Assembly (NCBI GenBank): GCA_949317995.1
Contig: OX439040.1
Location: forward strand, 22,439,830-22,503,829
Length of the DNA stretch: 64,000 nucleotides
Direction of reading: 5' to 3'
DNA from: Acholoe squamosa
Lineage: Eukaryota > Annelida > Polychaeta > Phyllodocida > Polynoidae
Shown: piece after piece, positions 21,300 to 33,111 of the stretch
Layout: each line of letters opens with the position of its first letter
How positions within the stretch are numbered: the stretch's first letter is position 1
Notes under the pieces: model-generated
Databases searched by the model: none
Seen by the model: the letters and a program-made list of their open reading frames with translations, nothing else
What the model was told of the DNA's origin: nothing
Made by a program: the position numbers and the translations under genes

Positions 21300-21552
21300 T
21301 AACCCTCTAAAATGGAATCATGCTTCAGGGGTTAATGCTCATTATTTTGTTGACATAATGCCCCAACGCAGCGCCAGCGAGTAATTCGCTGGCATTGTGT
21401 TAGTGCATTGTGCCAACTCCTCGAGGGCGTCAGCCCCACAGGGTTAGCATGATGCATGAATGCAGCCCTGATGCATTACTCGTTATGACTGCATTCATGC
21501 AGTATGTCAAAAATAACATTAAAACACTGTTTGGGCCCTAAAGGGTTAACAC
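21300..21552. mobile_element. TTAACCC-type MITE, complete copy with TTAA flanks
   Basis: Begins TTAACCCTCTAAAATGG and ends GGCCCTAAAGGGTTAA, so TTAA is present at both ends. The interior reads CAGCGAGTAATTCGCTGG (central palindrome), GCATGATGCATGAATGCAGC and GATGCATTACTCG, then GCATTCATGCAG. The second half is largely the complement of the first. This is the best-preserved family copy for defining ends. Confidence 0.7.
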
Positions 21553-24355
21553 AGACCCGGTTGTTGCTACATTAGTGTAGCACACGAAATCCCCTCATAA
21601 ACGGCTCCCATCAAAAAGCTGCCAGCGGAAAGGCACAAATATTTAAAATAAAGTACTTTAGGAAATTATTCCCAGCCTTGTCGCCCGTTGTACACCATTT
21701 GGCTATTTTTAGCCTCACGTGGGCATGCGTGTGGCGGGGGAGGGCGGTCTATTAAGATCTATATCGGGGTTGGACATTATGTCCGTTGGAGTGGGTTTGG
21801 GGAAAATGGATGTAAGCAGTGTTCACAAATAGGGAAGAATTGGATGGGTGTACCTGGGATGTTATCTGCTGAACTGGCATCTGTTATCATTGGAGCACTA
21901 GTGATGTGGAGACTGGAGATAGTGGTGCACCGTGTTTGTAAGCACTCAGACTACCACTAGTTTTCTACCTTGCATTCGAAACATCACCAAAATAGAACTA
22001 GCAATTTCAATCCTTCACCATTTTTAGTCTGTAAAGAAATTGATCCCCTTCTCTACTTATACTAGGCCTATAAACCTTTTCACATTTTAACTCCGACAGA
22101 AATTCTACTTTCATTCAAACTTTGTAATTTGATGGCCTCTGTACGTATAATTCAGAATGATACGAGAGAAATTAAGATGGAGAAAGCATGATAATAATTG
22201 ATTATAGCTAGTCAGATAGATAACATTGAGTCCATAGGGTATGTAGGCGGAATGAATCTGTGCTGTATCATTAACTTGGAAAGTTTACTTTTCCAAGTTT
22301 TCAGAGACAGGTGGGGGCATGGCGAAAATTAAGAACTCAAAATGGCCTCTTTGAGAGAAGGGACTGTCACTTCACCCTTAAATAACATCAACATGATTGA
22401 ATATGAGAGAAAAGTAAACCTGTCATGAAAAAGTGTACATATTCAGGATCATACAGGTGTAATTGTTACCTGTTATCTGGTCCTTATCTTTCTGATATTA
22501 AGGTTTTAAAAAAGTAGGTCATCTCAAAATGGGTGCAACATCCTTTGTGCACTCAATGCTTTCCTATGGGGGTGTCAGCTTAGGGTGTCAGCTCTGGGTG
22601 GATCGGGTGTCATGTATTACACATGATGAACATTTTGGATACGTTTGGGTAACACTGCACCACTTGACCTCACGAACAAACATTGAAGAAGACACATCAA
22701 GAGAGTGACGCAGTGTCATGGAGGATGATAGTTTAATTTTCAAACACTAGGTGTCCCTGACCTTCACTATAGTGCCAAAATGGCTAGACCTATACTTCCC
22801 AAGTTACTTGCGAGTTCAATCGCTTCAACACTTGTTTATGAACAACGCAAACTATGTACCATCCCATATATTCATTTGAGCGGCTCATGACGGTTGAGTT
22901 ACTCGGACAATTTTAGTAAGCCTAGACAGAATATCTGTATGACCAGTTGTTGTGGTTGGATCAATAGGCGGAAGGCACCAAATGTAGATAACATTTGATA
23001 AGGACAACACAGGTCACTGTCAGAATGAACCTCGTCATATTGTGGGTGAATGCCAGCATGTACGCCCTGATAACAGTTATCAGGTTTATTTTTATTTTGG
23101 CCGAGTACATGGTAGGGTCTGGGTTGAAAAATACATTGGCCCTGCAGGCCATGGGTTCATTGAACAGGTTCATAAACAGGAAACTAAGTTTCACCAAATA
23201 TTTTGTTTTGTCATTTTGTGATATTGACATCACTGCAGCTACTTAGTAGTTCCTGACTGGATCCAACAACTGTTTCTAGTGTACACTTTGCCCGGTCTGA
23301 GCACTTTTCGTTCTGTTAAAATTGAGCCGAGAGGATTGACCGACAAAATGTGGCTTTAGAAGATTAACTAGTAAAGCAGTGTAGGTGATTGAGACCTGGA
23401 CAATATATGGTGGGAGCACAGGTAAAATGGGGCACTTTAGATACTGATATGTGTAGATTATGATGAGACAAAAGGAACATTTTCTTCAAATATATAGGTA
23501 GATCATACACGAGGAACATTTGCTTATATATAATGTTTCCATATGTTTTACCACCAAATACAGTAGTCATAGACAGTGATAGCTCCCTTTGGGCACCAGA
23601 CATTGGGCCTCCATCCCTCTTCGTTCAGTTGTCTGGCTCATGACTTGGAGTCATCACAGGAGCGGACGGACATTTCCTCCTAACTGAGTTACAAAAAGCC
23701 CATCTTTTCCCAAATACCATGTTCCGTGTTGGTGGTCAATTCAGCTGATGTTTACAGGTAGTGAACGATGGACTACTTTTTGTGCCATTTTTAGGTCTGC
23801 CTGTCTGGCCTTAACTATTCAAATGCTGCAGAGGTGTTTAAAAGGAGAGAAGATCAGATTATTCCTTTATCTGTTTTTCGATCGGCTTCTGATGTTAATT
23901 TTACTAATTTTTTCATATTCTTAATACTTATTTAAGTTTTTTATTGTAATGCTTCTGGGCATGATTACTATGAACATTATCGTACTCTTAATAACTCTAC
24001 AGACTTGATACACGCCTAAAACCCATAGTCCACATGGCCTATATCGCGCGAATGAGACATACAAGGCCTATAAAAATCTGGAGAATGAGGCCTATAGTGG
24101 ACGGCATTGCATTGGTCAGTCAGTTAATAGCAGTAAAATGAAGGCATAATGTCAACCTCCAAGGGTTGATTCAAAGCCTGCCTCAGTGCCTCTATGGCCT
24201 TAATAACTGCTTTACATGAATCACATTAAGTAGACATTGCCCAACAGCACAGAACAACACAAGCCATCAGAATAGAACAACAGCAGCCACCCAGCCTGCT
24301 ACCACCCGGCCACCAGTGCTTATCACATAATACACCCGCGGGCTGTACAACAACA
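21553..24355. other. Unassigned spacer
   Basis: About 2.8 kb without an identifiable gene or repeat family. A 27-bp near-palindrome built on AACTTGGAAAGT lies at 22274-22300. The frame at 22995-23246 is hydrophobic (NLVILWVNASMYALITVIRFIFILAEYMV) but has no ends typical of an exon. The antisense frame over the same bases is equally open, so it is probably chance. CCCATAGTCCACATGGCC near 24028 resembles the array at 9.5 kb. Confidence 0.35.
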
Positions 24356-24568
24356 CACTGTAAAAAAGATTCGTTGAAATAACAACGCAATCCTCGTCCC
24401 AAAGTTCCAGGAATCCGTTGTTACTTCGATACAGATTCCTTGTATCACTGTACTGCTACCTGGGGCTTCTTGTCAAAACTACACTGGTTCACTGCTATAT
24501 AATTACACTGGTTCACTGTTTAGTTTTACGAGGATCCCTGGTAGATTAAACAGTTATTTTTTACAGTG
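24356..24568. mobile_element. CACTG MITE, 213 bp, duplication CA
   Basis: Ends CACTGTAAAAAAGATTCG and GTTATTTTTTACAGTG. The dinucleotide CA flanks both sides (24354-24355 and 24569-24570). Internal words CCCAAAGTT, CGAGGATCCCTGGTAGAT and AACAGTTATT are shared with 26822-26992, and more loosely with 31549-31761 and 51901-52125. No coding capacity. Confidence 0.75.
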
Positions 24569-24739
24569 CAGGATTTAGAACCAACCACCCCCTTGTCCTC
24601 CCTTCCTGCCACCAGCATCACCCAACCACCCATACAATTACAAAACGCTGCCAGTGCGAAATAACATTGCCAAGCCACTTTTACCACAAACATGGGGTAC
24701 ATGAAGCAAAAGGCCGACAGGTTGATTTATCCTTGCTGT

Positions 24740-24990
24740 CGTGAGGGCTTTTTATCTCCCCCTACGTACCCCTCCACAATCAACACACACATTCCCTCCC
24801 AACCTCCCTCCCGCGCCCACCCACAAGCTGGTGACTGATGGATGTAGGCCAGTGGAACTTAAATGTGGAAGGGATGCAAATCTCCTACAAATCACCTCCT
24901 TTTATACCAAGACAATCCCTGATTTAATTATCTTGCGCTGGTTGATCAACAGATTTTTAATGGCAAATGTTGAGAAGAAGGAGAAGAAAT
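24740..24990. promoter_or_regulatory. POU/homeodomain motif patch
   Basis: An exact octamer ATGCAAAT (24874-24881) lies close to ACAAATCACCTCC, TTTAATTATCTTGC and GGTTGATCAACAG (about 24937), without repeats. Single motifs are weak evidence. Listed as a low-confidence enhancer candidate. Confidence 0.2.
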
Positions 24991-25554
24991 AGGAAGAAAG
25001 GAAGGGAAATATTGAATATTATTAATTCTAAACATCAGTCAGGTGCGAGATGATCTGTTGAAAAGGGTGACAAAAAGATATGGGGAGGTAGTGCATGGAT
25101 GGAGTAACTGAGTTTCTCGAAGATGTTGGCGGCAGTGTTGGCAACAAGTCATGTATGAAATAGTAATGTTTTCTTCTGTCTGCTCATTCACCATAATTCA
25201 TTCAGTCATACGCCTGATACGGTGTTTTATCAAAGTGCTATGGATATTGTGATTAAGCCTAGAATAAAATAATTTAATAAAATACATGGGATGCTGAATT
25301 GTCTGTCTCTACTCTAGAAGATAGTAGAATTTGGGAGTGACTGGTGAAGATGTAGATACCACAATACCTTTGGCAAATAATGGTAGGCCTATTTATTTGT
25401 TAGACAGTAAGAATCTTTGTCAACACCATTTAGACTATGGACTCTGCTGTTGCAGGGCTGTATATGCCCTATTGTTGTAACGGACATATGCCATTTGGAA
25501 GCTTGTCCATCTTAGACAGTGAGACTACTGTGCCTTGTGTCTATATAATGTGTA
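24991..25554. other. Unassigned spacer
   Basis: Ordinary AT-rich sequence with no supported frame. The hAT-like MITE begins at its right edge. Confidence 0.3.
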
Positions 25555-25716
25555 CAGGGGCGTGGGAAGCAGTTTCAGAGTGGGTGGGACCAGGGGGGTT
25601 TACTGCAATTTTTGACCTCCCTTTGCTTGACCTTTTAGTTTTGACCTATTGAGGAGTTGGCCAAAAGTGGGAGGGGGGACATGTCACCCCTGTCCCCCCT
25701 GCTTTCCACGCCCATG
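25555..25716. mobile_element. hAT-like MITE, 162 bp, 5-bp duplication GTGTA
   Basis: Ends CAGGGGCGTGGGAAGCAG and CTGCTTTCCACGCCCATG, 15 of 18 bases complementary. GTGTA occurs at 25550-25554 and again at 25717-25721. G- and C-runs lie near the ends as in its relatives at 19555 and 60899. Confidence 0.8.
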
Positions 25717-25721
25717 GTGTA

Positions 25722-26639
25722 TGTGGAAAAACTGGCCATGCCTTGGTAAAAACTTGCCATTCTACATTCAAAACTGATAATTAGATTGCCATGATCACCC
25801 GTGAAAAGACACAAAGGGTACGAGATGCACATTGTATAACCCAGTCCCTGTACTGATTTGCAGCTTAGTCTATCAGTAGACATTTTAGTATTCATAAGTA
25901 GCCAACACATGTATAGCGAGTGTATAGGGCAGCTGCACCCAGACTCCTTTGTAAGGGACCTCCAATACTGGAGCTGCTCCGAGCAGGTCCTCACATAATG
26001 AGGCCATACGCTTAGGAGGGGCTCAATTATTTATACCATAAACATGGAGTATTTACTATTCTTACAGTTGGCTCCTGTCCACATTCCCACCTCAGAAGGT
26101 GCCAACAGCGCATCCAGACACCCTTTTGTGCATTAAAGTAACGACACGTGCCAAAATAGATGGAAATAATTGGTGTCAAAGTAGAGGTATTTTGTGTAGC
26201 ATTTGTAAGCTTTTCCCAATTCATGATAGCCATAGATACATGGATTTGCATTCCAAAGCTGATTATGCACTGTTGTAACTCAGTGTAAATAATGGAAATC
26301 TACATCCTTCACCAAACATTCCTTAACCCTTTAACTCCCTATACTGTATAAGGAAAGATGCAAAGTGAAGCTCTCACACATTTTTTGCAGCCCACTTTAG
26401 AACAGAACAGGATTTCCCCTGTAAACCTATAATGACCCCAACTTTAAGAGGCAGCCGCTTATGGTAGGCAGACCTGGCAAGAGAGATGGGTTGGAAGGAA
26501 GGCTGGTAGAAGAAAAAGAAAGAAGTGTTAGAGGAGAGAGCTAGCCTTACTGCCCAGTAAATCACGACCCCTGGGTGCTTCGTCTTTTTGTCAGGCCACC
26601 CTGACGGTGGCATTGATTGATGCACATTGGTGAAAGTTA
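25722..26639. other. Unassigned spacer
   Basis: Antisense frame 25635-25994 starts within the MITE and has no domain. CCTTAACCCTTTAACTCCC at 26323 is a lone TTAACCC-type end. No gene supported. Confidence 0.35.
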
Positions 26640-26821
26640 CAGCGCTTGGCGCTGGTCCAGATTTCTTGGCCTTTCATTAGCCCTGCAAGAGCCCTGGTTG
26701 TCGTGATGCAGTGTTAAGTAGTGATGCAGTGTTAAGTAGTGATGCAGTGTTAAGTAGTGACAAGATATGACACGCACTTCTGTACACTACCTGTGAGTTA
26801 CTCACCAATGTCGCATTGCTG
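26640..26821. repeat. TTAACCC-type fragment with an 18-bp tandem triplication
   Basis: GTGATGCAGTGTTAAGTA is repeated three times head to tail at 26703-26756. The family's central palindrome appears as GTGAGTTACTCACCAATG at 26803, and the element is cut on the right by the CACTG MITE at 26822. The tandem block probably arose within the MITE copy. Confidence 0.6.
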
Positions 26822-26992
26822 CACTGTAAAAAAAGGGGTTGAAATGGCAGTGAAACCCTTGTCCCAAAGTTGCTAGAGATCCATAGTTCTTTTCATGAAG
26901 TGCCCTTGTCAATAGCACTGTTTCATTGTAGGATCTACACTGCTCAGTTTTACGAGGATCCCTGCTTGATCGAACAGTTATTTCTTAGAGTG
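26822..26992. mobile_element. CACTG MITE, 171 bp, decayed right end
   Basis: Starts CACTGTAAAAAAAGGGG and ends ACAGTTATTTCTTAGAGTG. Internal words TTGTCCCAAAGTTGC and TTTTACGAGGATCCCTG match the copy at 24356. The right terminus has drifted from CAGTG to GAGTG, and the flanking dinucleotides (TG, TA) do not match. Inserted in a TTAACCC-type fragment. Confidence 0.65.
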
Positions 26993-27559
26993 TAAATAGT
27001 GATGAAAAATGAGCTTGAGGCCTTGAGACACCAGGCCATCTTTAAAGGGTGTCTGACTTGGCGATTGGCTCAACAGGCGCAGGGGCTGGAGGTGTGGAAC
27101 TGCAGAGTGGGTGGCAGGAGGAACCTCCAGGGTGGCAGATAGCAGGTGACTAATGGGGGGGGGGCATCCCCGTGGTAGCATCACCACGAGGGTGGGAGGT
27201 GCTGAGGTGTTAAGAGGGTGATGGAATGGGTGCAGAGGGACGGACATAATTATGAGAAACTTAAGGCAATCTTAATGGGATGAAAGTCTGGTAGACATTT
27301 GTATTTAATATGCTGTTAACACATAAATCCTCTAAGAATATCATGATTAGTAGATCGATGTCACTGCCTTGGCAAGTCCTACAATATCAGGCCCACAGCC
27401 TGAATACAGCAGCGTTGTGTTCATCAACAACTTTGCATTAGATAGAGGAGAGTTAGTTAGTACACGACGTTTAGATGTTTAGGACAGTTGCTGGTGAGAA
27501 GGAGGATGACCACATCTGGACCATATGTTCTTGATGTCCATGGTTATTGGCAGTTGAAA
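26993..27559. other. Unassigned spacer
   Basis: G-rich on the plus strand (GGGGGGGGGCATCCCCG near 27158). The proline-rich antisense frame is a composition effect. Confidence 0.3.
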
Positions 27560-27960
27560 ATTCATCTCTTTGTGCCTCTTTCCTTGGCACTTTGTTTATA
27601 AGTCGCAGGCCGTACTACAGCCGCACATACAGTACTAGACAGGTAGTCAGAGGCCCCACACCACTACCAGCAGCCACCCTATTCCCACTAGTATTTATGG
27701 GTGACAGAGTCGACAGTTTTATTAAATATCTCCCCCTACCTTCCCTTCTGCCCACTTACCCAGGACGTCCACAGGGCGTACCTCGTTTGTACCGAAGCAA
27801 TACCTGCAGCATTCTACTCACAGACTACTCGCCGCCGCCTCTGTCTGCGCATGTGTCCACCCCCCGCTTCCGGTGACGTCATCATAACCTCATGTGGTGT
27901 CCACCAGGTGTCACTATGGTCGGGGAGGACAGTCACCTAGCCACACTAGCCCCCTACACT
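27560..27960 (+). promoter_or_regulatory. Candidate promoter: ETS-CRE composite with CTCF-like site
   Basis: CTTCCGG (27867-27873) directly abuts a perfect cAMP-response element TGACGTCA (27874-27881) in a CpG-bearing block. About 20 bp later CCACCAGGTGTCACTA (27900-27915) matches the 16-base CTCF core with one mismatch at a strong position. Upstream lies GCCGCCGCCTC and an NRF1-like CTGCGCATG. ETS-CRE composites are classic TATA-less promoter signatures. The frame 27547-27876 that overlaps has no domain, and no downstream exon was found. Confidence 0.35.
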
Positions 27961-29689
27961 AGGAGTGACCATCGCCATTATGGTGTGTCATACTTGTAAA
28001 TTTGTAATAAAATAAATGATTATCAAAAAACAAAGAAAAATAGTGCTAGTGTATGGTCATAGGTCGTAAAAGAATAATTCACCCTATATTCATTACAAAT
28101 AGAATATGAATGATGGGGTTCTAAACAACATAAGCTACAACAGATCTCGTTTTAAAAAAAAACCTATGCCAAATATCCCTCGATGCAGCCTACACAATAA
28201 AATAATTCCCAATTTTCTGCATTGCCTTGGAAAGATCAACCCAATGGCTCACGATCAATCAACTCTGATTGTAGATTCAGTGGTGATCAGCCTTAATGGA
28301 AAATCCACATTAGACAGCTCTCATCAAGACTTGTCAAGACTGACAACAGGTGTGCCCGACACAGTCCTATCCTATTGATACCTCAGAGAAAGCCATCTGA
28401 CCCCAGAGCTACAACTCCTAATATAGATCCCACCTCTGGTCTCATGCTTCTCTCTCCATGGCCCATCTGTCAGTTCACCTGTCAGTTTGCTCTGTCAGCT
28501 GCTGTTAGTTCGCCAGGCGGCGGTCCCAGCCACACTGACAGGCGGCTCACCACAGCGCCACCTACATGTATATCAGACGGCTACATCCGGTATTGTGGGC
28601 GAAAATAGGGGGAATCGCATGAGCAGGAGTCACAATGGCACAAAGGCAAATTTCATACATATATAGGCACACACACTGTGTGTGCCTATACACACAGCTG
28701 CCAAAAAGCCTAAAAAGCTCAACTCTCAACTACGTACTTCTCTCAATATGTTTTCCCATTGAGCCTATTGGTACCTGTAGAGTTGTGGTGTAGAATCTTT
28801 TCGGTAGATCAAGGGTCTGAGATCCACCAGAGGTGTGATTTATGGGGTCTGAGGTGAGATTATGTTGGGAATATGAATTACTCTCTCAGATTTTGTACTC
28901 CATGATAATATGGTACCGGTGCCGTAAGATGTAAAGGAAAAAGCTAACTCTAAAATCTGAGATCGTATTTTGTTATTTTAAGCACCCTGTGTCTCTGGAA
29001 ACACAAAATGTATTTAGCTGCTTAATTTGCCTAGGAAAGTTCAATAAGAATAGGGTTTTTGAAAACTCACTCTTTTGCGTGGAGAGTATAAATAAAACAT
29101 ACCACAAGTCACCTGGGAGTCGCTTCAGCGGGGAATTGTTTTAAAACCAAAGAACACTCGTAATTAAGATTCAGTGCGATAGAGATTAGGTTTAATCGCA
29201 GTCTGGGTCAGAGTTTAAAAGACAAAGGGTGCAAAGTCAGCAAGTGCCAGCAATCAGCGTAATGATGAGCAGAAGGTGTAAGGGGGACATAACTTGAATT
29301 AGCTGGTCACATGGCCTGGTCGCGTGGTCTTTGGATGACCCCCACATCGATCCTTCAGCACTCTCCACCCTCACACGGCCAGGCAGGTAGACAGTTCAAT
29401 CTCCACCCACAGTCGTTCGCCCGCATGTTCGCCCTTTCCTAACCTAATCGACACTGCAATGCCGAGAAACTAATTACTTTTTGTCCTCCTCATCACTCCT
29501 GGCCACATGAATACTTCATAGGGTCCTGACTAGGCACCCCACCCTTACCCCAACCATGTGCTACTCTCTGTCTGTGCTACACTACCACACTATAGATGTT
29601 TATACCACTATTCTGCTATCTCCCTTACTGTTATGCTATCTTCTACCAGTGCCTTATGAGAGCATATATGAACATGTGCTTTTTTGGGA
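27961..29689. other. Unassigned spacer
   Basis: CAGCGCCACCTAC near 28553 is a partial CTCF-like core. The block 28486-28610 is somewhat GC-rich. CCACCCTCACACGG and similar C-rich runs occur around 29360. No gene supported. Confidence 0.35.
28662..28690. repeat. Perfect 29-bp palindrome
   Basis: TATAGGCACACACA, one central C, then the exact complement. Arms of 14 bp with a single-base centre give a cruciform-prone site. It is partly simple sequence (AC/GT), so it may have arisen by slippage. Confidence 0.85.
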
Positions 29690-29870
29690 TTTTTGGATAT
29701 ACTTTTTCGAGATCAAGTTGGACTTTGAATATTTTGGGAAATGCTGGCGGACATACAAAGTCAGTCTCGCCATTGTTTCAATGTGAAAAATCTTCAGAAC
29801 TCGTAGAATTGAACCCCGGCCGCAGTGGAGGTAGGCAGAAGCCTTAGCTATAGTGCCACACTGAACGGTG
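29690..29870 (-). mobile_element. tRNA-derived SINE
   Basis: Read on the minus strand from 29870: GTGTGGCACTATAGCTAAGG (A-box region), CTTCTGCCTACCTCCACTG, then CGGCCGGGGTTCAATTCT (B box GGTTCAATTC at about 29815-29806). Spacing between the boxes is about 40 bp, as in tRNA heads. The body after the B box (about 29800-29690) is unique here, so the SINE family cannot be named and the 3-prime end is approximate. Confidence 0.65.
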
Positions 29871-29972
29871 ATGAAATCCAATGCGAAAGTAAATAAATTC
29901 TAACCTGTGGTCCTAGTCCTATCTTTACACTCAGTTTTCGTCTTGATTCCAAGCTTGTCATGTTATAATGTT

Positions 29973-30295
29973 AAAACGTACACATCCTTAGATAGTCTAT
30001 ATGATCCCTCCATGCTTATTATGTCCAATATATTCAAAATAAAAAAGAATCCAAAGATTTTCCATTGTAAGCGAGTCACGGTCCGCCATTCGCGTCTGCC
30101 TTCTTGTCCGACGAAATTGTGTCAGTGGCCCGGATGTGGATATAGGTCAACACGCCGCAGTTAAAAAAGATGCTGAGAATGTCGGACCACGACTCGTTAC
30201 GATGGAAAAATCAATGGATTCTTCTTTATTTTGAATATATTGGACATAATAACCATGGAGGGATCACCTAGAATGTCTAAGGATCTGTATGTTTT
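29973..30295. mobile_element. Foldback element with about 120-bp inverted arms
   Basis: The left arm (about 29973-30097) and right arm (about 30178-30295) are inverted copies sharing GATCCCTCCATG, TTATTATGTCCAATATATTC, AAAATAAA, GAATCC and CGAGTC. They are some 85-90% alike. The 80-bp centre contains CAGTGGCCCGGATGTGG. No target duplication could be read with confidence. Resembles foldback-type or long-TIR MITEs and has no coding capacity. Confidence 0.75.
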
Positions 30296-30300
30296 GATAT

Positions 30301-31548
30301 CTCGACATATCATAGTTGGATTCAATACAAAAAATGGGTGTAAACACAGCAGTACCGCTCCCGGCCAGGAACAATAACAATGGCTTCCCGCAGAGCGACC
30401 CGGGGAGTATCGCTGGCACTTACAAAATGTCTTCTCCTTCCTTTATTCTGTGGATATCAGATAAGAAATTAATACAAAATGGAGGAAAAGGTGGTATAAA
30501 CGCATTATGGCATAAATATGACAGCCCACAGTTTGCATATTGATGATATTGCACGAGCTGAAGGCGAGTGCAATATTCGTCAATATACAAACCTTGCTAT
30601 ATTGCATTAATATACCTATTGTGTTTGGACCATTTTTGCTGACCCCTCTCCCTTTCTAGTGAAATCTTATGGTGTTAGTTTTAGTTTCTAATCCATGGTT
30701 ATGTATGATTATTGTATTTGAGGAATGTTGCTATTGAAATCCCTGAGCTGTACTGATCAACAGGCTACAAGTGGTTTCTCATAGACTATGCATTGAAATG
30801 AGACAATACCATGGAGGGACCCCTGGAGAACTGACATGATGTGAAAGATAAAATGATCACTCTAGTAATACAGAAGCTCTCGTATAGAAATAAATACAGG
30901 TGTAAGTCTCCTATCTGAAAGTACAGAGGATTCATATTCTATAATTCATCCAAGAGTACAAACACAGACATAAATCCACAAAGAATAGGAATTGTTACAA
31001 AAGCTTTGACATTTATGTCATTTCCTTCATGTTAGGGCAGCTCCCAGTGTCATTTCACCCAAAGGTTTCTTTACCACCTGTATCATGAGCCATTCTTTGT
31101 GTTGAACAAGCCCTGAGATTTGCCTGTACTGTACTAATATTCTGTTCCACTCAGCTCTTCCATTGAAGTCGGCAACCTGTACCAAGAAATCCCCAAGAAA
31201 ATTGAGGTAAAATAACATGACAAAAAAAGACAAACTTCCATTTCTCTGAAGAAGCAAAAACAGTCAAAGGTGATTTAGGGGGTTGTATTTTGCTTTTGGC
31301 TTTTCTAGAAGATCCCCTTTGTGAGGCAACTGAGGAGGTTATTTGAACGGAATCCATTTGGGCGTGGGAGATTCCTGGAGGTACCAGTAATGTGGTTGCA
31401 CTGTTAGGAACCTCAGTTGTTCTGTGCAATTCTCCATGACTTTAAGACATGTGGTCTTATAGATATCACATCAAGGCATCTACCTACATTCTGAAAATAA
31501 CCCAATGTGTACAGTCTATAAATTGGCCTCATTCGACATGAATTCATA
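30301..31548. other. Unassigned spacer
   Basis: A short inverted pair around 30540-30590 (TTTGCATATTGATGATATTGC / GCAATATTCGTCAATATACAAA) indicates a decayed palindrome. Frames at 31027-31429 on the minus strand overlap each other and lack domains. Confidence 0.4.
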
Positions 31549-31761
31549 CACTTTAAGAAATAACTGATGAATCTATTAGGGATCCTTGTAACACTGAACA
31601 CTATTTCATCGTGAAATTGCATTGCAGTGAACCAATGTAGTTTCTACAATGAAGCAGTACAATACACACGGTGGTACAAGGAATCTCCGTGAAAAATGCG
31701 AAGAATCTCTAGCAACTTTGGGACAATGATTTCACAGTTATTTCAACGATTTTTTACGGTG
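31549..31761. mobile_element. CACTG-type MITE, 213 bp, duplication TA
   Basis: Ends CACTTTAAGAAATAACTG and CGATTTTTTACGGTG, slightly drifted from CACTG/CAGTG. TA lies on both sides (31547-31548 and 31762-31763). Internal words GGATCCTTGTAACACTGAA, CAATGTAGTTTCTACAAT, GGTACAAGGAATCTC and CTAGCAACTTTGGGA recur in the copy at 51901. Confidence 0.75.
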
Positions 31762-31763
31762 TA

Positions 31764-32257
31764 CCATTAATAAAAGGTGCATACGAATATCATCTACATC
31801 GAAAGTTTGTAAAACCTACCCACCCTTCAAAATCACATGATCCCAGGGACGTCAGGATGATGCCTTCAATTCTTCCTCCTGCCACAATCCTTGCTTATTG
31901 GTTGTTTATTAAAGCTCCTGTAATGTTCTATCTGTACAGGCCGAGTTAGTGTTAGAAACCAAGGACTAACTTCTCTAGCTTATCTTGAAAGACGTCGCAA
32001 ATGCCCAAGAATATGCCCAAATGAGGATAACCAAGCAGCCCGGATTGGTTTGTAAAAGAGGGCCCGACTGAATCCCTTTAAATTAGCGGCCTGTGTATAA
32101 TGTCATGCAGTCCAGGGCATTTTGAAAAGAAGGGCCGGGGTCCAGCTTCGGATGACTCTGATGTCAAGCTTGGTCGGCACTGATCAATTGCCCCAAGAGA
32201 CAAAACTATACGCCGCTGTTGGTCAAAGATCCAACTACGCCCACTTCCAAAATCCTT
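31764..32257. other. Spacer with forkhead/Sox-like words
   Basis: CCACAATCC and TTGGTTGTTTATTAAAG (31880-31916), plus two CGTC/GACGTC words, hint at a regulatory element. CCCAAGAATATGCCCAAATG near 32002 repeats the word CCCAA(A/G). Too weak for a separate call. Confidence 0.2.
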
Positions 32258-32516
32258 TAGGGGCGGCACGGTACATCAATGCACTATGGCTCTTTGACAT
32301 CATGATGTATTGAGAACTATATTGGTGAGTAGCTCGCAAACGCTCAATTCATGCATCATGCCAACAGAGCGGTGCTGATACACTAGTAAAGATTGAGCAT
32401 ACTTCATCAATGTAGTGTCACTGTAAGTGAATTACTCGCCGGTGATACCTTGATGAATCAGAACAACTTAATGTAGTAAAGCTTTGAGGCTCCATACCGT
32501 TTTTAAGGGTTAACAA
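32258..32516. mobile_element. TTAACCC-type MITE, right end intact
   Basis: Ends CCGTTTTTAAGGGTTAAC. The interior has CATCATGATGTATTGAG, GTGAGTAGCTCGCAAACG, TTCATGCATCATGCC, GAATTACTCGCCGGTG and CTTGATGAATCAGAAC. The left terminus (near 32258) is worn away. Confidence 0.55.
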
Positions 32517-33110
32517 TCACCCTTCTTACCCCCCACCCCCAACCATTCCTTCTAGTTTCCCCCATTCCTGGAATGGATCAATGGTCTGGGCTGGGGGAGT
32601 GCAGTGTAGGGGCGGGCCCCACCAGTAATGATGTGGTCTGATGAAGATTTACAAAGAAAGGAGGGTTTGTAGTCGTATTAACCTATAGACAGAGACAGAA
32701 AAAAGAGATATAGGGGAGAAGAAATAGGAGGTTACAGAAATAAACTGTGTGTTAAATCCTTACAGAACTTTTAGTAGATTTTCTTTCTAAATACCCTGGT
32801 ATCCCTTTAGATTTGATGTTGTTCACAAACTATATAATTCGCCTTCATTTCCTTTCTTGTTCATTGCATGTGTATGTAGAGTTCATATCATCAAATGCCA
32901 TTATTGTCTTGAAACGCTGTGAGCTTAGCCTATATTAAACAAATTAAAAAAAAAAACGCCTGTTCAGACTAATTTAATCATTGCAGTTTTACAACAAATA
33001 ACATCAACACGGAGAAGGGGAGGGAGACTGCAGGGATCGTAAATCAGCCAGCATTATCCCAGTACGGAATGGCCTCATCTGGTCCGTACCAGGCGCCACC
33101 CAAAACGAGG
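32517..33110. other. Unassigned spacer
   Basis: Contains CTTACCCCCCACCCCCAACC at 32525 and an A10 run at 32947. No gene supported. Confidence 0.3.
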
Positions 33111-33111
33111 T

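Noticed and set aside
22961-23246. Hydrophobic frame resembling membrane segments
   Set aside because: Antisense frame over the same bases is as long, there are no exon signals, and no family resemblance was recognised.
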